From: Coffea arabica
Lineage: Eukaryota > Streptophyta > Magnoliopsida > Gentianales > Rubiaceae
Assembly (NCBI RefSeq): GCF_036785885.1
Contig: NC_092329.1
Span: 9,238,001 to 9,302,000 of the forward strand
Reading direction: 5' to 3'
DNA length: 64,000 nt
The notes beneath the pieces are model-generated. The model was not told the origin of the DNA. It made no database searches and worked only from the letters and a program-made list of their open reading frames with translations. Shown in pieces: positions 27,713-39,522 of this stretch. Position 1 is the stretch's first letter; the number at the start of each line of letters is the position of its first letter. Both the position numbers and the translations under genes were made by a program.

Positions 27713-28534
27713 GGGATAATTTCAGTTTCGGAAACCTCTCGTGAGATTTTTAACAATTTCACTAGCTTCCCCTAAAATTACACTAACCTTCTTTGAGGTT
27801 AAATTTTTTATAACAAAATTAGTCCAAATAAAAAAAAATTAACATTAAAAAGGTACTTTCATTAAAAAATGTAAATAATTAAAAGATAGAAATAATTAAC
27901 ACATATATTTCACTACTCAAAATAATTACATTCAATACATTAAAAAATACAAATAAGCAACAAAATTACACTAATGATCAGAATATTCAACAAAACAAGC
28001 CAATCATCTCTCTTAACATGTGATTTACTATGATTTTTGTGATTTTGAAAAGGAAAAAAATTCAAATTTTGTCTTTCTTTTCCTTCATTTCTCTTTTATT
28101 TTCACGAAATTACTTTACAACTATCACAGTTTTAAGAGTTTTAAAAGAAAATTTTCTCATGAACAAACCTTCTTTTTGCTCTGTGTTTTTTTTCCTACCA
28201 AAATCCTTCTTTCTCACATTGTGTACAACTGATTTTTGATCACGATCAAATTCTATCAATCACAAAATAGTTGCTATTTGGTATATCAATTGGCATTATT
28301 TTGTAATTGCAAATCACCATTCGTCATTAAAGAGATTCTCAATAGTTATTTTCATTAATTAGTTACTAATAGTTAATTAGCGCTTTAATTATTCAATCAT
28401 TAGTTATTCAATCATTAGATACTAGTTTCTAATAAGACATAATTTTATTAATGGAGGTAAGTGTAATTTTACAGACATCATAGGAGGCCAGTGAAATTGT
28501 CAAAAATCTCGGAGGAGGTTTCTTAAATTATCCC
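27713..28534. mobile_element. Terminal-inverted-repeat element with long arms (822 bp)
   Basis: The left arm starts GGGATAATTTCAGTTTCGG and the inverted right arm GGGATAATTTAAGAAACC. The arms stay similar for some 80-90 bp through GAGATTTTT.ACAATTTCACT and AAAATTACACT. The flanks carry TTTAT on both sides (27708-27712 and 28535-28539). The interior is AT-rich without a transposase. A 5-bp duplication is unusual for plant TIR superfamilies, so the class is left open. Confidence 0.75.
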
Positions 28535-28539
28535 TTTAT

Positions 28540-29306
28540 TCTTCCAAATTCTCTTGAACTCAATCAAAAGTTTGAAAAGTACATCAAGATTATCGTGTGT
28601 ACTATGAATAGAATATTACTTTTTCTAAACAAGCTCATCCATTACAACATAATAGCAATCAAACCCTTGAAGATTTTACTTTTTTAAAACCAACTAGGGG
28701 CCAAAAGCTACAAAATCACGTCATTTTAACCCATTAAACTTTTAAATTTACCATTCACCTCCCGCCCCGGCGGGGGACCAAAATCACAGTAAAAGTTGGA
28801 GATTTTGTAGAGTATAGCATTGTGCAATCTTGTAATATTTGTGGGCCAAGCTAATGATATTTTGCACAACTTGCAGGACTTGAGTGCAATTAATTCCAAA
28901 AAAGAATTAACAAAATACGCAGATAAAAGCGTCCTCTCCCCTGAGCCCCTGACCGCTGTCCTTCCTCCCGTGTCCGGTACAACGCAGGCTCTTCTCCACA
29001 CTCTACTCAGCACTGCCATTACCAAAACTACCCCTACGCCCCTGCTATTTTTCTCTTCCCATATCGTAAATATCCCCAAAAAGTCATTACATTTCCTTTT
29101 TTACCCCTCCCCACGCCATTTTTTCTCCCGACGCCGGTACTTTTACTCTCACACACACTCACGCACTACCTAAGACTCTCTGCATATGTATATTTTATAG
29201 GGTTAGGGTTTTTTTTTTCTTGTTTCATAGCAAAAAGGAGGAATAATCTGTAGGGGTAATGCTTTAAATTGAATTCAATTTCGAAAATTAATCGAAGAAA
29301 CGAGGA
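28540..29306 (+). other. 5' flank and presumed 5' UTR of the ZML-type GATA gene
   Basis: C-rich pyrimidine stretches from 28925 to 29160 fit a 5' UTR or core promoter. Small open frames here overlap on both strands and lack family resemblance. Confidence 0.45.
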
Positions 29307-32300
29307 ATGTATACTCCAGTGCAGTTGGTGGGGCCGACGAACGGCCACGGTCAATACTCCAGCCATGGTGGTGGAGATGATGTCAAGGCCGCCGTATTTG
29401 GAGGCGGAGGTGGAGGAAGGGAATCGATTGAAGACGCTGAGATTGTGGGCTTTGAGGATGGTGGCACAATTGGGGGTTTGGATGGAATCGAAGTCTCGCT
29501 TCCACAAAATACCACCTTGTACGGTGGTGGTGGTGGTGGTGAAGGGGTGGCAGTGGCAATGCCGCACGGCGGTGATGTTGCGAACCAGCTTACGCTTTCG
29601 TTTCGTGGCCAGGTTTACGTGTTTGATGCTGTTACCGCTGAAAAGGTGAGCACTTTGTGGTTTAATCATGTGGGATTTTTTTTGTCCTTTTGCATTCTTA
29701 TAGCTCCATTTGTTATGGGAAATATGAAGTCTTGAGGATTTCTAATCCACGTGTCTACTGATTTTGACGGGCTAATGTTGAATTTAGAGCATTCTGTCTA
29801 CTTAAGCAGTGGAAAAGTAAGGCGATTATAGGCTGTTATGTGGCTTCTTATGATCTTATGGGAAATGATTTTAAGTAATAAGTAGAATTTTGTTCTTTTT
29901 TCCTGAAAAGGGGAAAATCTTTTTGGTCACTCATCATTCCTCATTGTGGCATAAACGACAGCATTTGTTCTGCATCGCTTAATAGGCGAGAATTTGGCTT
30001 TTGGTTTGATCAAATGAAAGCGATTGCAAAATTCCAGACATCATTTCTAATATTGATAGCTAAACGAGAACTATTTTTTATTGTCCAACGTAGAAAATTT
30101 TGTCTTAATGTGCTTACCCAATTTAAGTAAAACTTTGATAAAGCAAATTGATTGGAGGATACCTTGGGTGATTGATTTGGAATTGTTTTGGTATCATTTG
30201 ACTGCAGGTCCAAGCAGTACTCTCACTTTTGGGTGGATGTGAATATACTCCGGGTACTCAAGCAGTAGACTTGCCATATCAGACTTCAAAGGTATAGATG
30301 AGCTGTGCCAGTTCATTCACCTCTTTTGAGTTGTTCGATACCAAGCCTGAATGTCTGACTTCTTGCTTCAGAGTTTGATGGACTATAGTGGGCGGTGCAA
30401 TGATCCAAAGCGGGTAGAATCTTTGAATAGATTTCGACAGAAAAGGAAGGAACGTTGCTTTGATAAGAAAATCCGGTACAATGTCCGTCAAGAAGTTGCA
30501 ATGAAGTAAGCTGGCTTTTGTTATTCTCTTCGAGTTAAATAGTTTTTGTAGAACAGAGTAACTTGCTTCCATAATTGTGTTCTTTAGCAGCGTCGTTTTG
30601 GTTGAAATGATTGTTTTCGCTTTAACATTATGATGGGCATATCTCAGCACGGAAAAACTGCTCTTTTATGCATTTGAACTTTCATTTTAAGGTTTAGAAG
30701 TTTGTAATCTCTGTAATTTCGTGTTGCAACGTGTCACAGAAGATTCTGGTAGGGCTAGGTTTGAATTCATTAAGAATCTTTGACAGAATCTGATGTTAGT
30801 TCGGCATAGAGATTAAGGCTAACATAGTGGTCATACAGATGGGTTTTCCTTGTACTTTCTTGGGAATATGTATTTAGCATTGAGTATATTTGTATCCCTC
30901 ATCACTTTGCTTGCTGCTTTGTAATGCAGAAAGGTTTACTTCCTGGATTCCAAATTAATAACTGCACTTATGGAATTATTTCTCTATGAAACAGTAATAT
31001 GACTTTGATAGATGGAGCTTAGTTTCCACTTCTACACTTAATCAAGCTATGTACACATCAAATTCTCCAAGGAATGTTCTGATAAGCATCGAATGTATTT
31101 AAGGTTACTCAGAGATACCAACACCTTGTAACACTTTCTATGCTGATGGATATGCTTATTTTAAGCATGTCACTTAAAGCATTTTGAGTATGTTTTTCTA
31201 TCTTTCTGAAAATGCTTCTAATGCGATATTGGATTGAGCAGCAAGGTAAATTATTTATATTAGTTAATAATCTGTGGTATAAGAGGGAAAAAAATCCGGC
31301 CTTTTAAACTTAAATGTGCCAGTGAATTAGTATGATTCAATCATGCATCCTCCAAAAGATTAAGAAATTGTTTAATCAACCCTTATACGCCTATAACTAC
31401 TGATGACAGAGATTCTAACATCTTCAGTTCTACAAATGGTATACAACTTCTGTTGTCAGTTGCTCTTCCTGACTAGTATGCCTCTTATCAATTCCATTAG
31501 GATGCAGCGAAAGAAGGGCCAATTCGCCCCGAGGAGTTCTGAGGATTCTGTTGCTTGTGATGTTGCCGAAGAGTCTGGACAGATTGATAACCCACCAGAA
31601 ACCTCGTGAGTTCTATCTTACTTAAAAGAGTTTACATTCTGTTTCATTCTGAAGTATGCAACAAAATTTTGGGCTTGCATCTTGCCTTTGATTTGGTAAT
31701 GCCACAAACTTATAACACGTTATAATTTTTGGCACATGACTTTTTTTATACATTTTTTGTATTTTCGCCTCAGTGCTATGCATTGATTTCTTATCCATTT
31801 CAATCATTTGTCTTCTTTTAGATGCACACATTGTGGTACAAGTTCGAAGTCAACTCCAATGATGCGGCGCGGTCCAGCTGGTCCTAGAACTCTTTGCAAT
31901 GCATGTGGGCTTTTTTGGGCAAACAAGGTTGGTGTACCTCTAAAACATTGCATCTCAGTTAATTTTATTCTGCTTCATTGGAAATTAAGATATTGAGTAT
32001 GTAGTACTTTTTGTTGACGTAGTTTATATTAAATAATCCACTAATTGGTGAGGTAGTAGTTTGCTTCATACCTGGATTCCATTGAACCCAGTATTCATCT
32101 TCCAACACTTAGGTGGGTTAAATTGTCAGAGTTGTCATTTGAGGTACTGATATGATTCCACAGATATTTGGCTGACGTTTTGCTCAATCATAAATTATGG
32201 CCTGGACTGTGACCAAATGAACACCTGTTTCCCTTCGTGGGATGGACTGGGATGCCATGTTTTAGATATTACCTGGATCTTTTGATCACTCTATCACATC

Positions 32301-32709
32301 CTGTAATCAATCTGTAACATGTTCAAAGTTCATTAATTTATTATACTGGATACTGTACATTTGTATAGGCTTTTTGAATATGCTGGATTGTCTATCATTT
32401 TATAGCTTACCTACTTTTGTGCCGATCTGCAGGGAGCATTGAGGGATCTTTCCAAGAAAACCCATGCTGTGACTGAAGAGGTAATTACTTTTGGAGGGGT
32501 TTTATCAGAGCAGCTAGCTCTTGTTGCATTTACTTGCAGTCACCTCTGACATAATGCACATATTCCCTTGTCACCTCTGATTACCCTCTTTGCCATGTAT
32601 GTAGGACGAGGCTGATAGTGACTCTGACTACGGAACTCCCATCAGTGCACGTGGTAATCTTGTTTCATTCTCCACCAGTACCAGCTCAGCTGTAGCAGCG
32701 GAGCAATAA
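29307..32709 (+). CDS. GATA transcription factor with TIFY and CCT domains (GATA24/28, ZML-like)
   Basis: A nuclear transcription factor of the ZIM/ZML group. Exons are 29307-29645, 30208-30291, 30372-30505, 31501-31605, 31822-31927, 32433-32480 and 32605-32709, giving 306 residues. The TIFY domain starts at residue 96 ([11 protein letters not shown], continuing [10 protein letters not shown] after the first intron). The CCT motif is near residues 158-200 ([20 protein letters not shown], then MQRKKGQF). The GATA zinc finger has ligands Cys222, 225, 246 and 249 with a 20-residue loop (CTHC, then LCNACG), the spacing of this plant class. The N-terminus has two glycine runs. Arabidopsis relatives act in light, stress and cell-elongation responses. 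A second member of the same class follows 2 kb downstream on the same strand. All splice sites are GT-AG and no defect is seen. Confidence 0.93.
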
Positions 32710-34686
32710 ATTAAAGCATTGGCAGGGTTAGCAGGCACATTATTGACCTTCTGTTGCCTGGGCTGATAGAAGGTTTTAACTAATCAATGTCAGCCTGTTC
32801 CCCAACTGTACAGTCTTGGTTTATATTAGATGACATATATTCTTAAATACTAGCTATGATGGTTTAGAAATTTAGGATATCCTGCTTGGAAGCCAGAGAG
32901 ATATACTTTTAAGTGAAGCATGTTGGCGCTGCACTTGCAGGTCAATTACTAGATATAATTTTCAAAGTTTGATGCACTTAATGCACTGCTGCTGAACTTA
33001 TTGTGGTTAAACAGGATCATGTTTTACTTCAATACTTCTGCTGCTGCACAAATTGCCTAGTTTATAGACGAGAATACAAATTGTAAATCTCTAACTTATC
33101 CAGTAGCTTTCGGCTTTCACATGCAATTATCATCTTTGTTATGAATTTATGTGGCAACTTTCCTTATTTATCTGTTCCTTTGGCTTCTTTTGCTATTCTG
33201 GTGTTCTCTTTCTTATTATTCCGATGACCTGTTTGCCGTTGGTATTCCAGATGTAGGAGCCCAGCCCTTGGTACCCAATTACTGAGGGAAATTTTGAGTG
33301 ACCTCTGTTCCTTGCACTGTTCTAGTAATTGTTAGCAGTTAAGCCATTTCTTAGGGGAAGAAAAAATATAGAATATCGTAATGCTTAGGTCTTATTTGGA
33401 TCGTCATTTTTTTCTCATAAAAATCGAAAGATTTGCCAATTTGTTCTCTCACATATTCGATAAAAACTTTTTTGGCCCTTAAACATTTGAAATCAACCAA
33501 AATAGGTCCTCAGATATAAAAATGTTCGCCTGTTTGATCCTAAAATTGAATTTTTTTTTCTTATTTTTCTGATCAAAAAGTGCACGCTTCTCTCACATGT
33601 CTATAATTTCAATGGCTAAAAGGGAAGCACACTTTGCTTCCTACTTAAAAAAAAATAAAGAAAAGAGTGTCGAGGGAGAAGAGGAAAGTGTGAGAAAGGA
33701 AGGAAGAAATGGTAAGGCCTTTTTTTTTTTTCTCCCTTTTAAATTAGAGATGAAGCATTATTTTCAATTTAGCTTTTGAAATTATAAGCACACGAGAGAG
33801 GCGCACACTTTTGGCTATCGGATGGACTATTTCGACTGATTTTAAATGTTAGGAATAAAAAAAAAATTTCGAAGATATAAGAAACTACATTAACAAATTT
33901 ATATTTTTTATGTACGCATTTTTCAGTTTTTTTTTTATCTTACATATATTAAAACATTATTGTGAATTTTTTTTTTTTTTACAAAATTTTGATAAAATAG
34001 TAATCCAAACAAACTCAACCGCCATGTGGCATTTTCATATCCGGACCCACCCACCAATTAAAGTATTCCTCAACAATTCTTCCACGAACCACTCGTCCCT
34101 TCCTTTTATGTATATATGTATATATATATTTTTTTTTTGCTATTTTTCGCATATAAAATAAGGACCACTCCCAAATCTAAGCCAAAATGCTCGTCTTCTT
34201 CATCATACATACAATGCCACATTATCCATTCTCCCAAGCCATCGCTGGGTCCCGCTACAAAACCCAAGAAACAACCGCACAAACTCTCTCGGGAGCACCA
34301 TAAGCAATGCATCCGCGTCGCTCCGTATCGTTCCTCCTCCATGCATAATGATTTTCTTATAAAATTAAGCCAACGATTTTACCAAATCAAAGCGTCTTCA
34401 ATTCAATGAAACAGACCCCGGGGCATATCCTGCAAATTTTTACCTTTTTATGGTCTTCTTAATAAATATATTCTACTGTACGGAATACATTTAATCTTTT
34501 CGTATATGTATACGTACGTATACCAGTGCGTGTCTGTGTGAGAGAGAAATCAGGGAGAAAATGGAAAGATAAATAAAACGCCAACGAAAGGTGATGATCA
34601 TGAAGAGCCTCTTCTTTCTTTTTTTTTTTTTTTTGGGTTCGATTTAATGGTGAAATAATGATTAATTGATTAGGAATTTTTTAGTT
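32710..34686. other. Spacer between the two GATA genes
   Basis: This is the 3' UTR of the first gene and the 5' region of the second. 33388-34012 may be a degraded MITE: a left-hand CTTATTTGGAT is matched by an inverted GTTTGTTTGGAT on the right, with AT-rich DNA between, but the ends are not certain. Around 34490-34560 a purine-rich GTGAGAGAGAAAT stretch probably lies in the second gene's 5' UTR. No other gene is recognised. Confidence 0.4.
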
Positions 34687-34782
34687 ATGGCGGGGATTCC
34701 TAAGGCAATGAAGGCGCGTCACTACGATGACGGCGGCGACGACCGAGTGGACGACGACGAGGAGGAGGAGGAGGAAGAGGAA

Positions 34783-34816
<34 letters not shown>

Positions 34817-37800
34817 GAGGAGGAGATGACGTCATGGGTGACGTCAACGAGGTTCATTTGAACTCTGTAGGTAATCATAATCACCGCCACAAGCAGCAGC
34901 ACCACAGCCACCGCGCAGGAGGTGGTGGTCAGGTGGTGGCGACGAGGACGAGTGAGCTCACTCTTGCTTTTGAAGGTGAAGTCTATGTTTTCCCAGCTGT
35001 CACTCCTCAAAAGGTAACTTTTTTTTTTCTTTTTTGGTAGTAAATGGTAATCAGTAATTTACATGATAAGGTTGATCTTAATTTTTTTTTTTTTTTTGGT
35101 ATGAATATGTGTTTTTGGTGTTGTCCGTGTATTGCTGTTAATGGAAAGTTGATGGTGGTGAACTTTTATTGGCGTGTTTCTTTATTTGGTGAGATACCTA
35201 CACTGTGTGCGTTTGTGCGTGTTTTTAAATAGTCCATGCGCATGCTTTCCTCGTCAACATCGTTTATTTCTTTAGAAATATTTTGATCTCTAAGAAGAAA
35301 CTGCTAAGCAGTAGGAAAACTCTAATTTTCAGAGGAATGAGTATTTATTATTAATGTCTTTGAATATGATGTTCGTGATCATATCTTCATTAACGATGTT
35401 TTCTGCTTTTATCTTTTGATAAAGTGGGAAAACTTGTGTTCTTTCGGAAAGAATGTGTTACTATTTTCTCAGCTTCTGTTCCGGACTTTTATGTGTGTTT
35501 TTAGTCTTTTTCCCTTTCTAAGGAATATGTGTTATGATGCTAATCATTTTATGACTTTTGCTCCGTTTATGACTCCTCACTTAGTAAATCCAAGTTCTTA
35601 ATCCTCCCAAAGGGTAAAGCATCTTTATGAATTTTCCCCAGTTCTTTTGAGCCTTTTACCTTGATATTTGTTGTGGCCTTCATTGGCATGACCTGATTTT
35701 TAAACAAGCTCCCTGCTAGTCTTTGATTTTAAGTTAACTTACAGAAGTAACAAAAGAAATGGGCATTGGTGTAGAGTCATTGTGAGGATTTTTGGTTTTT
35801 ATTCTTTTTTGTTTTAACTTTTTTATTTATATTTGTCTGTTGGCTATTGGCTTGTAGCGTCATGTATGTCCAAGAATCTTCAATGAGGGAATGATATGGT
35901 ATGTTATAGTCCAAGATTTTTGGAATCCAAGTTTTGACTTAAAACAGTGATTAAAATAGAGAGTAGGCAGGCATTCTGCAGTGAAAGCAGCTACTTTCTG
36001 TGTAAGCAACTTGGAGCACTGCGAATATTCATCTTTATGGGATAATATTGTCATCAGAGAGTAATTTGTTGCTACATGCCTCACAAGCAGGTGCAAGCAG
36101 TTCTCTTGCTTTTAGGTGGACGTGATGTACCTACTTCTGTTCCTGCTAATGATGTCATCTTTGATTCAAATAGAAAGGTATTTCTTCAGTTGACAGCATC
36201 AAAGCAATTCCTAATAGTTATTAGATTGTTGTTTCATGCACTGCTCTGAATAACTCTTTTAGGGTGTGGATGATACACTGAAGCGGTCCAATGTCTCAAA
36301 AAGAATAGCTTCTTTGGTTAGATTCCGTGAGAAACGGAAGGAGAGATGCTTTGACAAGAAAATTCGCTACAGCATTCGCAAAGAAGTCGCTCAAAGGTGT
36401 ATAATTATGTGGTTATTTGCGTATTTTGCTCATAGAAGCTTATTTCATCTCTTAACTTCTATCTGTTACCCTGATATATGTTCATCCTTGTATTATACAT
36501 TAATTTGCTTTAAGTATAGAGTATTGATGGTCTTTAATCTTTTTTGGCGGTTTATGTGACACTCCTGCAATTCAAGATTCTGACATTTTAATTTTTGAAA
36601 GACTGAAGACTCTGCAAACTTGTAGATTTCTTTCTGCTGCCTGCTTCCCTCTTACGCTTCTCTGCTTAGAAAGGAGTTTGCAGATTTATTAAGGGCTTCT
36701 TGCTTAAAACAACGGGCAATGAACAGAACCAGGGCATCCATTTTAACTAGGTCAGCACTATTTAAGGAAAACAACCTAAAGGAGGAGTTGTCTCACAATT
36801 CAGCCAAAAGCTCTAGTGATTGGGGTACCAGGACAGTTTCTGTTAGAATAAAGATCAACCTGAACTAAAGTATTACAAAATTAACCCCTAAAATCATTCA
36901 AAATTGCCAATTGCACTTTTCTTCCACATTTCCATGGTAATATTTGCTCCAGCAGAGAGATATCTATGATCCTGACTTTTACCATGATATAACTTTATTG
37001 TGTATTGTCCTCTACCAGAATGCACCGCAAGAACGGTCAGTTTGCATCAGTGAAAGATGGTTCTGGTTCTTCTAATTGGGTTTCATCAAAGAATAACCTT
37101 CAAGGAGATGATAAATCTCATCCAGAAACTGTGTGAGTTACCTCTTCTATTTGAATTTGTTGCTCCAGCCATTGCGAGTTTTGGTTTTTCTTCCCTCTTA
37201 AAACAGTATGCGAAAGTTAGTTTTCCTTCTACTTTTTTGCAAAATTTACAGTCTTCGCAGATGTCACCATTGTGGTGTTGGTGAGAATTCTACTCCTGCA
37301 ATGCGCCGTGGTCCCACAGGACCAAGAACTCTATGCAATGCATGTGGGCTTATGTGGGCAAACAAGGTGCATAACATCTTCATAAAGATTTTACTGGTTT
37401 AATTTCAAGGTCACATGTTCTTAAATATGTTTTTTGGGGAAATTGAGATTTCCTGTAACATTCCAGTTTCTTGCAGTTACTTTTTATCCTGTGTGCCTCT
37501 TTGTTAGGCAGCTGAACAACTTGATTTGTTCATTCTTTTCTTCTTCTATGTGCTGAAGTTATTCACTCTTTAGCTTAGACATTGTTTTCAAACTTCAAGA
37601 TGGATGTAAATGACACAAAAAGTAATGTATCATGTAAAAGATGGCTTAGTCAATCAAATCCCGATTTTGGCTATTTGGTTATTTTTGCTTGGTTTTATTT
37701 GTGATGAAGTTGGCTTTTTTAAGGAAATTGTGCTTTTTATATGTCATACACTAGGTAGATCTCTTTGAATCTAATTAAGTGAGAAATCATTGAGAGGGAA

Positions 37801-39522
37801 CTACTAGCGTTTTCTATTTTTATTTGTTTAAGGGTGAGCACAAATTTGAAGCCATGGGTACAAAAGCAGTATATTAATTCCTTATCCTGTTAGTTGTGAG
37901 AAGTGATTTCTCCTTTTCCTGCTTCCATTTTTTAGAGACCTTGGCTTAAGAGAGACAGATAGACATCTGGAAGTCCTAAACTTCAAGGAGTTGTTTAATT
38001 TGTAGAGAGGTGCATGGTAAATTTTCAATGTCTGGTTGCAACAGATAAATAGATGTTTGAATTTGCTAACAAGGTTGTTTCTCGTGTTTTACTTCTTTCG
38101 TCTCTGTGCAGAGATATTTAGGTATCAGGGAAGCTAACAAAAAATTTTCTCATCGAGTTTTTTGCTTAATATTTACTTGTTATCACTCTTTCTCTCTCAA
38201 GCCATTACAAGCTATTGTAGTTTCTATCACCTTTTTTTTTTCTGAAGTTGATTGCTTGTATGTTTAGTTTACTTAGTTTCCCTATGATTCCTGGTTGTTG
38301 CTTTCTGTTCTATTAAAAAAAAAATCATCATCTTAATTTCGGAATTTGTAATGTTTTGATTTTTTTTTTCCGTAGTTTATGCCATTCATGTTATATCCTT
38401 GGTTGAGCAGGGAACACTAAGAGATCTGAGCAAGGGAGGGAGGACTAGTTCTTTACACCCTGTGGAACTGGTATTGCTTTGACTAGCATGGCTAAAAATT
38501 TATTTGGTGCATGGCAACTGAGTTCCATCCTCACAGCTGACTGAATTTTTTTAGTTCCATCTTCACAGCTGACTGTTTTTTTTTTCAATGGCCACTTAGT
38601 CACTTAGTTTGACATTTGTTACTAAAACTTGCTACCTTTCTTTGAATCATCACCAGATATCCATCATATACATTATAAGCCATTCCAGTGACCAAATGTC
38701 ATTTTATAATTGCATCACAATATTCATTGTGTGTACAGGGGACCCCTTGTGACATCAAGCCTTTAGTCCTTAAAGGTGAAAATTCTTCTGGCAACCAGTA
38801 TGAACATGTATGTCATGTGTGACTTGTTAAGGAGGCGTTTGATTAGTATAGTTATAGTAGTCCTGATGATATTTGCACTATATGCAGGCAACTCCTTCAA
38901 AGGCTTTAACAGATGGAACTGACAAGTATTCTGCCAATCCAGATGAAGGGGTATGCCCTCATGTTTAACATGACGTTGCAATCTGTCAATGCTCTGAGCA
39001 GTTGAAGTCTCATGGATGAATTACAGTCTTGATTTTCTCGAAAGTGTCAAATTTGGTTAAAATTGGCAATCCCATTATTTCTGCATGAATATGTTGCTTT
39101 TGAAGCATTCTGATTTAAGCGGTCCAATCATTAGCTCGTATTATTTTTTGTGCGTATTTTTAAAGTGGTATTTTTTTCAGTCAAATAATTCACCAAATCA
39201 CCTCATTTGTGAACATTATATCTTTGTGAACTCATGAACCTTTCATCTTGGTTTTGTCTGTGGCCTAAAATGGTCATGCCTTCCCCTTCTGCAGCATCTT
39301 GGTGGATCTGGTGAAGATCTTACAAATCATGTGCCTGTGGGCATTCCAGCCTCTTCTGGCGACCTTAACGAGCAGGTAATGCATGTGACTTTCTACAGCT
39401 CTTTGGATTTTGTGCAGTCGACGATTTTCTTATTTGGAAACTCTCCACCACAGGAAGGTCTTCTTGATTTTACAAGTACATCCGAGACAGAAGTAGATAT
39501 CCCCACCAACTTTGGTGAGTAG
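34687..39522 (+). CDS. GATA transcription factor with TIFY and CCT domains (ZIM/GATA25-like)
   Basis: Second member of the ZIM/ZML group. Exons are 34687-35013, 36091-36177, 36263-36396, 37019-37132, 37252-37366, 38411-38470, 38739-38807, 38888-38950, 39295-39375 and 39454-39522, giving 372 residues. Residues 22-43 are an unbroken Asp/Glu run and 64-75 are His-rich. TIFY begins at residue 92 ([11 protein letters not shown]). CCT is near 157-200 ([18 protein letters not shown], then MHRKNGQF). The zinc finger uses Cys225, 228, 249 and 252. The tail after the finger ([14 protein letters not shown]) is about 100 residues longer than in the neighbour and carries four extra small exons. An alternative acceptor 9 bp downstream (exon 5 from 37261) would drop three residues just before the finger. 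All exons are in frame. Confidence 0.92.

Noticed and set aside
29166-29669. 167-codon open frame on the minus strand
   Set aside because: It is the antisense shadow of the first exon of the ZML-type GATA gene and has no family features.
34116-34409. 97-codon open frame upstream of the second GATA gene
   Set aside because: Low-complexity start, Ser/Lys/Pro-rich, no domain. It lies in the presumed promoter or 5' UTR.
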